Below are positions 26,549 to 36,772 of a stretch of 64,000 nt of DNA, in pieces. Numbering within the stretch: position 1 is the stretch's first letter; each line of letters starts with the position of its first letter. The DNA lies in assembly GCA_029063085.1 (NCBI GenBank), contig JAIDOW010000026.1, positions 1-64,000 of the forward strand, given 5' to 3'. The notes under the pieces were generated by a model. The model was not told the DNA's origin and did not search any database. It saw only the letters and a list, made by a program, of their open reading frames with translations. A program made the translations under genes and the position numbers. The DNA is from Lachnospiraceae bacterium (lineage in GTDB: Bacteria; Bacillota; Clostridia; Lachnospirales; Lachnospiraceae).

Positions 26549-27124
26549 TCAATTGTTTCCCTGTCCCTCTACCTGTGAAAAATCCATCCGGATATCGGTC
26601 ACACGCTTTACCTGCTTCGTTCTTGCCGACTGTATTTCCACCGGTCCTGCCTTGCAGTATACTGCCATACGCATGGGCTTGTTAAGACCTGTCCATATTT
26701 TTGCCTTTGCATCTAAATCCATGTCATATATCTCAAGATCCACTTCCGTTTCCCCTCCACCGGTTTTCTCCAGGTGATGAATGTCTCCTAACACCTGTAA
26801 CAGTACATCCATTAGTTTTAATTCCTCTTCCATCCTGTATTTCCTGTCGCTGTACGAATATGGTACCAGCATAAAATAGAGATTATAATAGTTGGAAGGA
26901 TACTTAAGCTGCGTAGCACTGACCGGTATCATCTGTGGCAGATGAATATCCGGATTTTTTCGGATATCATATAAATAAATGCACACTGCCAGATTATGAT
27001 CCTCTCCCGGCACTCCCATTCCAATCTGCCCTTTTTCCATATGAAATTCCCGTTCCAATGCTTGTGCCACCAGCCTTGTCAACTGCATCCCTGCCCCTGT
27101 AATCACGTAATCATTATGTTCCAC
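26549..27124 (-). CDS. Pvc16-like tail cap/terminator protein (DUF4255)
   Basis: A 191-aa protein of the Pvc16/DUF4255 family, which in Afp and PVC particles caps the distal end of the tube and sheath. Conserved parts are the N-terminal helix ITGAGMQLTRLVAQALEREF, LAVCIYLYDIRKNPDIH, YPSNYYNLYFMLVPYS and the core ELKLMDVLLQVLGDIHHL. The C-terminal strand contains KPMRMAVYCKAGPVEIQSA. It starts with GTG at 27124 behind GAGAGGAGTAGG. Its presence supports an eCIS rather than a phage tail. Confidence 0.88.
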   Translation of the reverse strand: MEHNDYVITGAGMQLTRLVAQALEREFHMEKGQIGMGVPGEDHNLAVCIYLYDIRKNPDIHLPQMIPVSATQLKYPSNYYNLYFMLVPYSYSDRKYRMEEELKLMDVLLQVLGDIHHLEKTGGGETEVDLEIYDMDLDAKAKIWTGLNKPMRMAVYCKAGPVEIQSARTKQVKRVTDIRMDFSQVEGQGNN

Positions 27125-27129
27125 AATTC

Positions 27130-28440
27130 CTACTCCTCTCCTGCCGGTGTAACCAGAATACCATTTCTAAACTCCCCTTCTGCCATCACCTCTCCTGTAA
27201 GGGGATTATATAAAATTCCATAGCCATGATATTTCCCCAGTGAAAAATTCCCATCATATTTCATAGAGCCGTCTCTTGTATATAAAATTCCATAACCGTC
27301 ATACAATCCATAACGGAATTCTCCCTCGTATATCCTTGCTTCCGTATTTTCATCATAAAGCTTGCCGCTTCCGTAAAACAGGCTGTTAAAAAAACCGCCC
27401 TCATATATGATATTACCTGTATCCGGCTTAAACAGCTTCCCTTCCCCGTCGTACTCGTCCTGTGCAAACTCTCCAATATAGATAATCTTTCCGTCTTCGT
27501 TATACGCCGTTCCCTTCCCTTCTTTTTTATCCTTCACAAAGCTTCCCTCATAGGAAAGCCACCCTTTTTCATCATAAAGCTTCCCCTCTCCGTTTTTTTC
27601 ACCGTCTACCACACTACCTATATACATAACCGCACCATTTTTATAATATAAAATTGTCTTTCCCCCCACAAACTCTCCTTTTGCAAATTCACCCTCCGCT
27701 ATTACCTTTCCTTTGTCATATAATTTTCCCTGTCCTTCATAAACCCCATCCAAAAATTCACCCTTATAAACCACCTCTCCATTTTGGGCATATAAGATTC
27801 CCATTCCGTTATAAAGTCCTCTGGAAAATTCTCCTACATATCTTTTGGTTCCCGAATCATAAAAGCTTTTTCCGGTTCCCTCGTATTTACCCTTTGCAAA
27901 TTCGCCCTGGTATTTTAAATTTCCCTGATCATCATAATAACTTCCGCTGCCCTCAAAAAGTCCGCCTGTAAAAGTACCCTCATACTGTCTGGTCTTATCC
28001 CGGTAATATAAAACCCCTTCTCCCTCATACCGGTTTAATGCAAATCCTCCTTCGTACTTTGGACTGCCGTTATCATAATATTCTATCCCGCTGCCCGAAT
28101 ACATTTCTTTTTCAAACCCACCCTGATATATCAGATTCCCTTCATAATCATACAGTCTTCCTTCTCCTTCAATTCTCCCCTCCTGCAAGGCACCTATAAA
28201 CAGTACACTTTCACTGTTTTCTTTAGCGGTCAGCTTTACTTTTCCAGTATAGGCAAATCTCTCCTTAGAATTAACGGACATGGTTCTTGTAAACCATTTT
28301 GGAAACCAATCTTTTTCCAGATATGGAAACACGATATCTTTCCATAACAAAGGAAGAAATGTAACAGCCAGTATCATGCCTATCACTATCTTTTTTCTGA
28401 TGTAATATTTTCCAAACCGAAAGTACTCTTTTTTTGTCAT
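27130..28440 (-). CDS. Membrane-anchored MORN-repeat protein
   Basis: A 436-aa protein. After a charged N-terminus comes one transmembrane helix (about 18-37, KIVIGMILAVTFLPLLW). From about residue 60 to the end there are roughly fourteen repeats of 22-24 residues of the form Y.GEF..G.YEG.GKLY...G. This is the MORN pattern, known to form elongated beta sheets that bind membranes or proteins. No enzyme domain is visible. It sits inside the injection-system operon between a tail-anchored protein and the Pvc16-like gene. Candidate roles are a membrane docking platform or a structural accessory; a cargo role is less likely because of the anchor. Confidence 0.8.
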   Translation of the reverse strand: MTKKEYFRFGKYYIRKKIVIGMILAVTFLPLLWKDIVFPYLEKDWFPKWFTRTMSVNSKERFAYTGKVKLTAKENSESVLFIGALQEGRIEGEGRLYDYEGNLIYQGGFEKEMYSGSGIEYYDNGSPKYEGGFALNRYEGEGVLYYRDKTRQYEGTFTGGLFEGSGSYYDDQGNLKYQGEFAKGKYEGTGKSFYDSGTKRYVGEFSRGLYNGMGILYAQNGEVVYKGEFLDGVYEGQGKLYDKGKVIAEGEFAKGEFVGGKTILYYKNGAVMYIGSVVDGEKNGEGKLYDEKGWLSYEGSFVKDKKEGKGTAYNEDGKIIYIGEFAQDEYDGEGKLFKPDTGNIIYEGGFFNSLFYGSGKLYDENTEARIYEGEFRYGLYDGYGILYTRDGSMKYDGNFSLGKYHGYGILYNPLTGEVMAEGEFRNGILVTPAGEE

Positions 28441-28452
28441 TGCCGTCTCCTG

Positions 28453-29310
28453 CTATTTTATCTCTAACGTCCCTATCCTTTCAAATATAACACCCGGTTC
28501 CTCCTGTCCTTTTACCTCCTGCCCTTCCTTCTCCAGCAGCCAGATTCCCATAACATATACCGCTAAAAATATTATTATTTTAGCAACCTCTAATCCTTTT
28601 TGAAAAAAATGCGCCATTTTCATTTTTAGTCTCTGGACACCTGGTATATATGCCTCTGCCTCTTTTGGCATCACATCACATAAACTGCTGTATGCTTCAT
28701 AAATCGCAAAAAAGTCCTTCGGTATATTTTGTTCCAGGCTCTTTGTCAGTTCCGTTAATTTAGGACTCACCTGCCGTTCCAGTTCTTCAGAAAAAAGATT
28801 CCTTAATAATATGGCAATCCTCTTATTAATCACAGTCATTCCGGGCTGCTCCTCATAAAAAATGTACCACTCATAATGAAACCTTACATCTTCCCCCTCA
28901 GTCAGAATATATTCAACAGACAGCATCTGATCAATTAAAAAATCCGGAAGTTGCCATAACAATACTTTTTCCAGAATATGCTTTCCAATCAGAATCTTCT
29001 GATCCAAAGTCAATAAATTCCTGCTTAAAAGTTCAGTCAAAGGGATTCCCTGCCTTTTATAAAAGACCACATACAGACTGCCTTCTTTTGTAAAACACCC
29101 TTTATAATCCTCATATACTGTATTTTCTTTCAAGGTAAAGAACAATGGCAGTAACTTTTTCACATGGTCTTCTTTCACAAAATGAATCATGGTATAATAA
29201 TCATTCCCACCACCGGTATGACACTGTATGATCTGATATCCCTGTACCATTTTTTCTATATATACTACTTCAAACTCTTCACTTAATGCCTGAATCACCA
29301 ATCCTACCAC
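28453..29310 (-). CDS. Tail-anchored protein of unknown function in injection operon
   Basis: A 285-aa protein. Residues 1-240 are soluble, mixed alpha/beta (YYTMIHFVKEDHVKKLLPLFF, YVVFYKRQGIPLTELLS, KILIGKHILEKVLLWQLP). One hydrophobic helix (about 243-262, KIIIFLAVYVMGIWLLE) is followed by a 23-residue acidic tail. The layout of a kinase-like N-lobe and helical lobe before a membrane span recalls EssB-type pseudokinases, but that is a loose impression. The start is probably GTG at 29310; a TTG 9 bases on is possible. Its position within the operon suggests membrane attachment of the particle. Confidence 0.6.
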   Translation of the reverse strand: MVGLVIQALSEEFEVVYIEKMVQGYQIIQCHTGGGNDYYTMIHFVKEDHVKKLLPLFFTLKENTVYEDYKGCFTKEGSLYVVFYKRQGIPLTELLSRNLLTLDQKILIGKHILEKVLLWQLPDFLIDQMLSVEYILTEGEDVRFHYEWYIFYEEQPGMTVINKRIAILLRNLFSEELERQVSPKLTELTKSLEQNIPKDFFAIYEAYSSLCDVMPKEAEAYIPGVQRLKMKMAHFFQKGLEVAKIIIFLAVYVMGIWLLEKEGQEVKGQEEPGVIFERIGTLEIK

Positions 29311-29328
29311 CCCGCTTATTAACCGCAG

Positions 29329-31074
29329 TTAAATTATATCCCGTACAATCACAAAAGCAGCAGCTTTTAACTGTTGATCTTCCTGACTGGCTGCCATAAC
29401 CTCATACACACCTGACTGGTTCGGTGCCGTATAACAGCCATTTGTGTCTATAATCCCTCCCTCCTCTTCTTTAACACTCCATTTCACATGTCTTTGCACC
29501 TCATCCCCGATAACTGCCTCAAAATAACAGCTTTCCCTCACCTGTAAATTAACGATATCCGGACGGACAGACAAATGGATTATCTTTTTTTCCTGCCGCT
29601 GCAACGTCTTATCCTTTACTGCCATCCAGTATACTCTAAGGCGTCTGGCATCTACCTGTTCCAGACATTTCACGCCAATTACAAAGCTTCCCTTTTCCAT
29701 ATTTACCCTGGCTGCCAGCTCTACCTTGGGACAGGCCGAATCCTCAAATACATCCCTGCTTCCGTAAATCACCTGATTGTTTTCCTGAACACCTCTGGAA
29801 AGACCTAATGATACAAAGACCTCTCCTAGCCCCAGTTCATGGATAATTTCTCCTGAACAAAAACGTTGTCCGGTAATTCCTCCTACACCCAGATCTATAA
29901 TTGTGCTCCCTGTCCTTATTTCCATCCTCTGCTCCGGCAAGGCTGTATTGGAGGACATACCGGTCATATGGGCATGATCTATCTGTTTTCCCACTGAATT
30001 TTCTCCCAGCCTGATGGACTCCATTGCTCCACTCAATATATTATTCCATACATACTGCTTATAAGGGAGATTCTCCACACCATCGATCACATAGGCATCT
30101 CCTGCCCGAATCACCTTAAGCCTTGCAAGATAAATCGCCTGTTCATAAGTATTTTTCAGAATATCCTCCATTGCCGCAGCATAATAATTTTTTAAAATCA
30201 TGTGCCGTACATCCGTATCCGTAATGGATACCGAAAATCTCCCCTTTATCAGATCTCTTTTGGTATCCTCCCCGATTGTCAGGACAAAGCTATTTGGAAT
30301 CACCTCAAGATATCCCTCTATATTTTCCACTGCTTTGGCACGGATACAGCTTTGAAATACATATGTATCAGACGGAGCAAATTGATTTTCATCAAAAGAG
30401 ATGACAGCTACATGATTCTCCTGCTGCTCCACACAGGAAAGATTCATCTGATAAGAAAAAGAAACCGGTTTTGTCTGTTCTGTTTTTTCCACAAATATTG
30501 TAATTTCTGCTTCCGTATTGCTCTGTATATATTTAGGAACTTTTTGACGGATTCGAATCCCGTTTCCCTGAAAAACCGTCTGGATATTTTCATATAATTC
30601 TGAAATCTGTTCCCCCTCACTGTCTGGCTCCTCCTCCGTAACAAATAACCGGTAGCCTTCTTGATATTTATTAAACTCTTCCTCCTGCTCGTCATTTACT
30701 CTTGAGATATTATGTATCGGCTCCTTCATCTGTTCATCATAAGCAATACAAAGATATAACTCCTGTCTTTCTTCCCCTGATGCCGCATATCTTGAAAAAC
30801 CCTCAATTGCAGACAATCTTTTTGTCACCGGGGATGCCACTACTATTTCCCTTCCCGAAAAATCCAGTGCCAGTCCCCTTTCCAAAGAAACAGTCAAATC
30901 ATCCACTTCTACTACCTGCATACCGCATACCACACCGGTACCATAGAGAAAGCGGTTTAACATTCTCCTTTTATCATTCATATAACGCTGTTCTGCCTCA
31001 AAATCATCTACACTCAAAAGCTTTCCGTAAAAATACCGGTTCCTCTCAAAAGGAAAATATTTCAGATTTTTCAA
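29329..31074 (-). CDS. Injection-system baseplate/fibre-associated protein
   Basis: A 581-aa protein. The N-terminal motif RNRYFYGKLLSVDDFEAEQ, then KRRMLNRFLYGTGVVCGMQV, is one I associate with proteins next to baseplate genes in eCIS clusters. The middle is beta-rich. A segment near 365-440 contains the repetitive-looking RMEIRTGSTIIDLGVGGITG. The last 80 residues look like an Ig-like domain (VNLQVRESCYFEAVIGDEV ... GVYEVMAA). It starts with TTG behind GGGGG. It may be the fibre or receptor-binding component, or a baseplate adaptor; no other fibre gene is visible. Confidence 0.6.
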   Translation of the reverse strand: MKNLKYFPFERNRYFYGKLLSVDDFEAEQRYMNDKRRMLNRFLYGTGVVCGMQVVEVDDLTVSLERGLALDFSGREIVVASPVTKRLSAIEGFSRYAASGEERQELYLCIAYDEQMKEPIHNISRVNDEQEEEFNKYQEGYRLFVTEEEPDSEGEQISELYENIQTVFQGNGIRIRQKVPKYIQSNTEAEITIFVEKTEQTKPVSFSYQMNLSCVEQQENHVAVISFDENQFAPSDTYVFQSCIRAKAVENIEGYLEVIPNSFVLTIGEDTKRDLIKGRFSVSITDTDVRHMILKNYYAAAMEDILKNTYEQAIYLARLKVIRAGDAYVIDGVENLPYKQYVWNNILSGAMESIRLGENSVGKQIDHAHMTGMSSNTALPEQRMEIRTGSTIIDLGVGGITGQRFCSGEIIHELGLGEVFVSLGLSRGVQENNQVIYGSRDVFEDSACPKVELAARVNMEKGSFVIGVKCLEQVDARRLRVYWMAVKDKTLQRQEKKIIHLSVRPDIVNLQVRESCYFEAVIGDEVQRHVKWSVKEEEGGIIDTNGCYTAPNQSGVYEVMAASQEDQQLKAAAFVIVRDII

Positions 31075-31094
31075 CTGTAAGCCCCCTTTAACCT

Positions 31095-32174
31095 TTATCG
31101 TGCTATCATAGATACATATGGTATTAATCCGTCATCATCTACCCGCATGCATTTATACCTGCCCAGACAGCTGTTAATTCCTATATATGTATATCTGTCC
31201 AGAAAGATATAAGGCTCTAAAACAATCAGCCTGCATTCCATATAAGCCGGTGCTGCGGATTGAATGATTTTTTGCAAAACGGAAATTTCCTGCTGATTAG
31301 ACACTGTCCCCTGCAAAAGTACGACCGTGACCATATACGCATTATCACCATAAAGCCTTTCCAATATTTTTGCCTTTCTGATATCGGTCTTATAACAATC
31401 TGTCTGATAATACTCTACAATCCATGGTCTGCTTCCCGTATATAAAAAAACCAGTTCTTCCATATACTGTTTTGTACCCCGTATACCAAATAATCGTTTT
31501 CCGTTCTCTATCAGATAAATCAACTGTTCTCTGCTCCATACCGTTACATTTTCCATGGCAAACCAGCCCGCCATCCATTCCAGAAATTCAGAACTGGCAT
31601 ATGCAGGATACAACATATGGGGTACGGAAGAAATCAACCGGCTCATATCATAATAGATCCATTGAAAAATACTTAAATACCGAAACAAAAAAGAATCTTC
31701 TCCCGCCTGCTTTCCATATACTTCCGGCAAAAAGGAAATCCAGGAATCTGCCTGAAAAAAAATCTGTATTTCCAATTGTCCGGCAACAGTCTCTTCATTC
31801 GTCTCTACACTGACTACCAGCCACATATAACGACCTGTCACTCCGGTTAACAGACCCTCAGATGTCTCTTCCAGACAGTATGCTTCGCAGGTAGAAAATA
31901 TAGAAAGCTTTTCTTCCATAGGCACATTTTCCTCGAAAATAAGCTGTCTGATATCATAATTCTCATGATTCCATATCAAAAATTCCTGTTCTGACACAAA
32001 TAACCGGATTTTTGTAATCCCACTCTCTTTTCCCTGCTGGTATGCTGTAATTCTGGACCAATCTGTCTGCTTCTCTTTACTATCCATCAGATCAGAACAT
32101 AAATACCCTTTATATATCACAAAATCCTCTTTCTTATTTAACAAAAAATACTGCATGCCATCCACAGTAATCAC
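31095..32174 (-). CDS. Phage tail protein I-like baseplate component
   Basis: A 359-aa protein whose central part (about 150-290) matches P2 gpI-like tail proteins of eCIS and phages: FLPEVYGKQAGEDSFLFRYLSIFQWIYYDM, then YASSEFLEWMAGWFAMEN, and KRLFGIRGTKQYMEELVFLYTG. It is a baseplate-periphery protein. The start is GTG at 32174 or, perhaps better, GTG at 32165 with AGGTGA 5 bases upstream. It follows the second baseplate-J gene. Confidence 0.82.
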   Translation of the reverse strand: MITVDGMQYFLLNKKEDFVIYKGYLCSDLMDSKEKQTDWSRITAYQQGKESGITKIRLFVSEQEFLIWNHENYDIRQLIFEENVPMEEKLSIFSTCEAYCLEETSEGLLTGVTGRYMWLVVSVETNEETVAGQLEIQIFFQADSWISFLPEVYGKQAGEDSFLFRYLSIFQWIYYDMSRLISSVPHMLYPAYASSEFLEWMAGWFAMENVTVWSREQLIYLIENGKRLFGIRGTKQYMEELVFLYTGSRPWIVEYYQTDCYKTDIRKAKILERLYGDNAYMVTVVLLQGTVSNQQEISVLQKIIQSAAPAYMECRLIVLEPYIFLDRYTYIGINSCLGRYKCMRVDDDGLIPYVSMIAR

Positions 32175-32199
32175 CTGCCTTTATCACATCTGCCCGGTA

Positions 32200-34212
32200 C
32201 TACTCATTAGTCCGGATACACTGTACTTTTATTTCTTCCAGATAAGCCATTCCGTTAAATGGAAGATAAATATCCTTATTGTCATCCCGCATGACATTTT
32301 TTCCTCCTGCATGGATTGCCAGATCATGAATCCCCACAGTCTCTTGCAGAGAGTCTATAAAACCGAATACCCGGCTATAAATAATGGTCTTCCCAAAATC
32401 CATCTGTTCTTCAAAATATCCTCTTACATGTTCCTCAATTCTTGTTCCCACATCCACATAACGGCTTTTGACCTTTACTTCCAATCTGATACTGACACCG
32501 ATATATTCGGTCTTTTTAATTATGATACGTGTTCCAATCATCTTTCTTCTTTCCAGAAAGTGCATTACATTTTTATCATATACATCATTTTTTAAAATTC
32601 TCCGGTGATTGGTAAATGGCTGTATCACGACCTCCAATGTATTTTCCAGGACATCCGATGCAAATACCTTTACTTTCTTTATTCTGAGCCCCGGTGTTTT
32701 TTTTATGATTTCCTCATAATCCTTATAGGTTACTGCCCTGTTTTTTATCTCCATATCTTTTTTATATCTCTCAAAACAGGCATCAATGGATTCTGTGTCC
32801 TCCCCGCCTGCGGCACCTTCAGGATTATGTAACGCTATCGCCCGTCTTTCCCTGTCAAACCCGCTCATCTGGTTTTTTTGGATATTCCCGCCTTTGCCTG
32901 CACTTACTGCATACGATATGATCTCAATATTTCCTTTTGGCATCATTCCCTGTCTGCCGTTTCCAAATCGTAAAATCCCCTTTTCTTCCTCTAACACATA
33001 ACATCTGTCCGTATGACCTGCCTTTGCAAAATCCGATACCCGAAACCAAGGTATGTAATATCCCCTGTTTTTATCTTCTTCTACCCAAAGTGCAAATGAG
33101 AAACCCAATACATTGCGGTCTGGCAAAAAAAACTGCTGATCCGGCATTCCTGTCCCTTTATATATAAAAGCACCTATTTTCCGGTCCGGGCTGCCTGATA
33201 CCAGACGGATTGTCACTTCTCCCGACAGACCTCCAAAAATTTCCTTTGCAAACACAAAAGTCCTCATTTCCTCCCTGTCATAAGACGCAAATTTTTTTGT
33301 CTGTTTATATCCCTTTTCCGTCTTAATGTAAATCCTTGTATCACCATGGAGAACATTCCACGACTTTGCAGTAATCTCACAAAAATCTTTTTCTCCGGGA
33401 AAAATTTCTGATTCCTGATACTCAAATATCGTATTTTTCTGGACAAAGGATATCATATTGAAAGAAACCTCTTTTAATAGCGGTGCCGTATCATACTCTC
33501 CGATTGCCGTTACCCGGAGCCGGCAGTTCCCTTCCGTTTCCCCCATCCTTTCCTCAAAACGAAACTGAAGGATTCCCGATTGCAGCAGTCCGCAGGTCGT
33601 GTCTTTTAAAATCTCACATACCTGATAATCAGCTCCATTATAGTAATCCAGCTTTAATTTCACTAAAGGAATAAATTCTTCATCAATCATATTGCGGCTT
33701 ACAGGATATTTATCTAACAGATCAAAATAAAGAGTATGGACAATATTTTCCTTTAATGGATGTTTCAGGCAGATTTCATATTCTGCCCCGGATTCCGGTT
33801 TTTCTCCAAAGGGATACCACTTAGGTCTTACCTCTTCCATGATCATATCGTCTCTTTCTATATATGCTGTCTCCTCCGCCTCAAATACTATGCTGTCGGC
33901 CAGTGCCTTTGTTCCCTGGGACATAAAAAATGCCTCTTTTACACCGGAAATTTTTGCATAGACCTTTGCCGGACACATGCCCTTTTTGCTCATGCCTAGT
34001 AAATGTAAAAATGCCTGCAAATGTGCCTCTCCAATCTGTCCTATATGAAACTGCTGCATTTCTATCATATAAGCAAACAACTCCAGCAATACCATTCCGC
34101 TGTCTGACAGATTATAATTTGTCCATGCCGGATATATTTTATCTATTCTGTTTTTTGCCCTCTCTAATATTTCCTGGAAGTTCTCATCTTCCAATTCTTC
34201 TGTCAGAATCAT
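32200..34212 (-). CDS. Baseplate J-like wedge protein
   Basis: A 670-aa baseplate protein. The N-terminal part EILERAKNRIDKIYPAWTNYNLSDSGMVLLELFAYMIE is the typical start of the eCIS baseplate-J family. The C-terminal half has NRAVTYKDYEEIIKKTPGLRIKKVKVF and VSIRLEVKVKSRYVDVGTRIEEHVRGYF, the gp47-like domains. The N-terminal half is diversified. GAGAGGAAA precedes the ATG. Together with the 844-aa gene it would form the wedges (Afp11/Afp12 positions). Confidence 0.88.
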   Translation of the reverse strand: MILTEELEDENFQEILERAKNRIDKIYPAWTNYNLSDSGMVLLELFAYMIEMQQFHIGQIGEAHLQAFLHLLGMSKKGMCPAKVYAKISGVKEAFFMSQGTKALADSIVFEAEETAYIERDDMIMEEVRPKWYPFGEKPESGAEYEICLKHPLKENIVHTLYFDLLDKYPVSRNMIDEEFIPLVKLKLDYYNGADYQVCEILKDTTCGLLQSGILQFRFEERMGETEGNCRLRVTAIGEYDTAPLLKEVSFNMISFVQKNTIFEYQESEIFPGEKDFCEITAKSWNVLHGDTRIYIKTEKGYKQTKKFASYDREEMRTFVFAKEIFGGLSGEVTIRLVSGSPDRKIGAFIYKGTGMPDQQFFLPDRNVLGFSFALWVEEDKNRGYYIPWFRVSDFAKAGHTDRCYVLEEEKGILRFGNGRQGMMPKGNIEIISYAVSAGKGGNIQKNQMSGFDRERRAIALHNPEGAAGGEDTESIDACFERYKKDMEIKNRAVTYKDYEEIIKKTPGLRIKKVKVFASDVLENTLEVVIQPFTNHRRILKNDVYDKNVMHFLERRKMIGTRIIIKKTEYIGVSIRLEVKVKSRYVDVGTRIEEHVRGYFEEQMDFGKTIIYSRVFGFIDSLQETVGIHDLAIHAGGKNVMRDDNKDIYLPFNGMAYLEEIKVQCIRTNE

Positions 34213-34225
34213 GGTTATTTTCCTC

Positions 34226-36760
34226 TCATACGGGTATTACCTCTATTTCGTGTTTTCCACCAATCCCCAGTACATAATTTCCAAAGCCGGTCTCATCTTT
34301 TAAACTTATATTATTTATATATAGTATTTCCTCCATCTGACCACAGGCATTTTCAATCTGCATGATCGTGGGTATGGTTCCTATCTTCCATCCCTGTCCA
34401 TCAAAATTTCCCGTTACTGGATCCAAAAATGAGTTGATCTTTCGGATAATCTTTTCTTTTAGCTGGCATATCTTTACAGAATCTTCTACCATTACCGTCA
34501 TATATACCTGCAATATCACCCGCTCCGGTTCAACTATATGCAGACGTCCTCCTTCATACAGCTGTCGATCCATATACGGCAGCAGACACTGCATGATATC
34601 CTCTTTTATATATTCAAAATGTATTCCCGGTTCAATTCCCGACTCGGGCAATACCGCAAGTGTAATATGTCCTGGCGTCCTTTCCCCTCTTTCATTTTTT
34701 CCCGTAAAGCATTTAACCTGCAATATATTTCTGATTTGACTATAGACAATATCTTCAAAATCCCTGGCTGTTACCGCACGGTTTTGATGCCGTAAAAAAG
34801 ATGCATATCTCTTTACTGCCTGTCTCCCGTTTTCCTGATCACATCCACCTGACATGGATTCATAATTTGTTACTTTATTGATAAATCCTATATTGCGCTC
34901 CATCATATTCACAGAATAAGCCGGCAGATTCCCCTCTTTTCCACTTTCCTTCTTTGCCAGTACCGGTGTGGAATTCAGATATATGCCGGTAATCAAAGGA
35001 AATTCTCCCTGTACATCTCCTTCTGTCTCCTGCACGATCCGGATCCAGTATCCTGCATTTTCAAAAAACTCCTGTTTCCGAAATATATGCTCTGCATAAA
35101 ATGTCACAATCCCTGTCCGGGTCAGATGATTCGTCTCATCCTCCACCCTCAAAACACTCCATCCCTTTTTCCCATAATACTCGTATCGGTATCGGATACG
35201 TCTGTCCCTTTTCCCCTTTTCCAGCACAAACAAAAGACGGATATCCTGCTCCTTTAACGGTGCCGAAAAGGCAAGGTACAGCATTCCTTTACCCGGAAAA
35301 GCATTATAAAAAGGAACCAATTCTCTGTTGCATTTCATTTCCTGTGATTTAAGCTGGTTTACTGCATACGCATATTCCGGCCAAATCCCCTCTTCATATG
35401 TATAATTTAGCATTAAATTTTTCACCCGTGGTACAACATAAACACCATCCATGGCATACAGATTTTCCATTCTGGAAATCCTGAGCCGTATGCAGTAAAT
35501 TTCTCTTGCCGCAACCAGATAAGGACAGATATCTTTCGGACATGCAAAGCTTACCGTTACCCTCTGCTCTTCCCCCTTCTCCCGGAATATGGTTTCATAG
35601 CCTTTCGTACCAGGTATCTTTGTCCATCCAAACCCGTTATAATATTCCCATATAACAGCACCAATCGTAATATCAACCGGTTCAGGCTCTTTAAATTCCG
35701 ACTGATGCATAATATTCCTCCACTGTATCGGAACCTCCAAAGACCGAAGTTCACCGGGGCAGCAAAGAAATTCCAAATCAAAGTTCATCCGCAAAGATGC
35801 CCCTTTTTTTGAAAATACCTCATCACAGGAAACATATATTTCAGCATACGGATAAGGATGTTCACTAAAGGGAAAAAACGCATCCGTATCCAGTTCTAAA
35901 GTACCATCATAGATTCCATCCGGTGTAAGATAATTCCCCTCTGCTGTCAGAGAAATTCCAGGAAATATCACTTTGCTTTCCGGTTCCATACCCTGTATTT
36001 CCATCCGTATAAAAAAACTGGTTTTTCCTCCAATGACTGTCTGTTCGAAAGCCGGCATCTTCTTTTCTTTGTACAGATATACCCTGCCGTCTTCATACCG
36101 GAAAACCGGAAATTCCACAAATCCCTGACTGCTGTAATAAGACCACTTTATCCGGTTCCTGAGCACCTGTTCTGTTTCATTTGCCTGTATGTTTTGCAGC
36201 AAATGAAAATCTATTGCCAGCTCCCCTTCCGTTTTGATTGAAAACAAAACGGAGTGCCCAATATAAAAAACATGGGACTGCCGGTTATCCGTCTGTTGTA
36301 TGGATATTGGAGCATCCAGCGGAGCACTTATATAATCTGTCTTTCCATTAACATAAAAAATGTGCTCCAGACGTGCAGGTGATACATATACCTCCTCTCC
36401 GGTTTCAAAAACAACCGTATTCTCCTCTTTGGTTTTCCCGATTACCCTTGTACCTGCTTTCACCAATGCCCCAGGTACCTGTTCATTTACAGTAGAAAAA
36501 GTAACAAAGCCCTTTGCTTCATTTGCAGGTAAAGTATCGGCCCCAATCCGGTTATAAAAATGTATCCGATAGCTTTCCATCATCTGATCAAACAGCCTTT
36601 TATCCCTCTCCATCATTTCAGAAAATAAAATGGCCAGTGCTGTTCCCATATCCGCATTTTCCGGATCAAATTTCCATTCTGCTGTATAAGCTGCTGCTTT
36701 TCTTCTTATATTTTCTATTGTATCTTCAATCTCATTTTTAAGAAAACCAGGAACTGCCAC
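34226..36760 (-). CDS. Baseplate J-like wedge protein, large
   Basis: An 844-aa baseplate protein. It starts with IEDTIENIRRKAAAYTAEWKFDPENADMGTALAILFSEMM, similar in layout to its 670-aa neighbour. The C-terminal part has NRAVTARDFEDIVYSQIRNILQVKCF and REPERVILQVYM-like strands, and ends with IENACGQMEEILYINNISL. It starts with GTG at 36760 behind GGGGGAATAAAAG. Probably part of the wedge heterodimer in the baseplate. Confidence 0.87.
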   Translation of the reverse strand: MAVPGFLKNEIEDTIENIRRKAAAYTAEWKFDPENADMGTALAILFSEMMERDKRLFDQMMESYRIHFYNRIGADTLPANEAKGFVTFSTVNEQVPGALVKAGTRVIGKTKEENTVVFETGEEVYVSPARLEHIFYVNGKTDYISAPLDAPISIQQTDNRQSHVFYIGHSVLFSIKTEGELAIDFHLLQNIQANETEQVLRNRIKWSYYSSQGFVEFPVFRYEDGRVYLYKEKKMPAFEQTVIGGKTSFFIRMEIQGMEPESKVIFPGISLTAEGNYLTPDGIYDGTLELDTDAFFPFSEHPYPYAEIYVSCDEVFSKKGASLRMNFDLEFLCCPGELRSLEVPIQWRNIMHQSEFKEPEPVDITIGAVIWEYYNGFGWTKIPGTKGYETIFREKGEEQRVTVSFACPKDICPYLVAAREIYCIRLRISRMENLYAMDGVYVVPRVKNLMLNYTYEEGIWPEYAYAVNQLKSQEMKCNRELVPFYNAFPGKGMLYLAFSAPLKEQDIRLLFVLEKGKRDRRIRYRYEYYGKKGWSVLRVEDETNHLTRTGIVTFYAEHIFRKQEFFENAGYWIRIVQETEGDVQGEFPLITGIYLNSTPVLAKKESGKEGNLPAYSVNMMERNIGFINKVTNYESMSGGCDQENGRQAVKRYASFLRHQNRAVTARDFEDIVYSQIRNILQVKCFTGKNERGERTPGHITLAVLPESGIEPGIHFEYIKEDIMQCLLPYMDRQLYEGGRLHIVEPERVILQVYMTVMVEDSVKICQLKEKIIRKINSFLDPVTGNFDGQGWKIGTIPTIMQIENACGQMEEILYINNISLKDETGFGNYVLGIGGKHEIEVIPV

Positions 36761-36772
36761 CTTTTATTCCCC

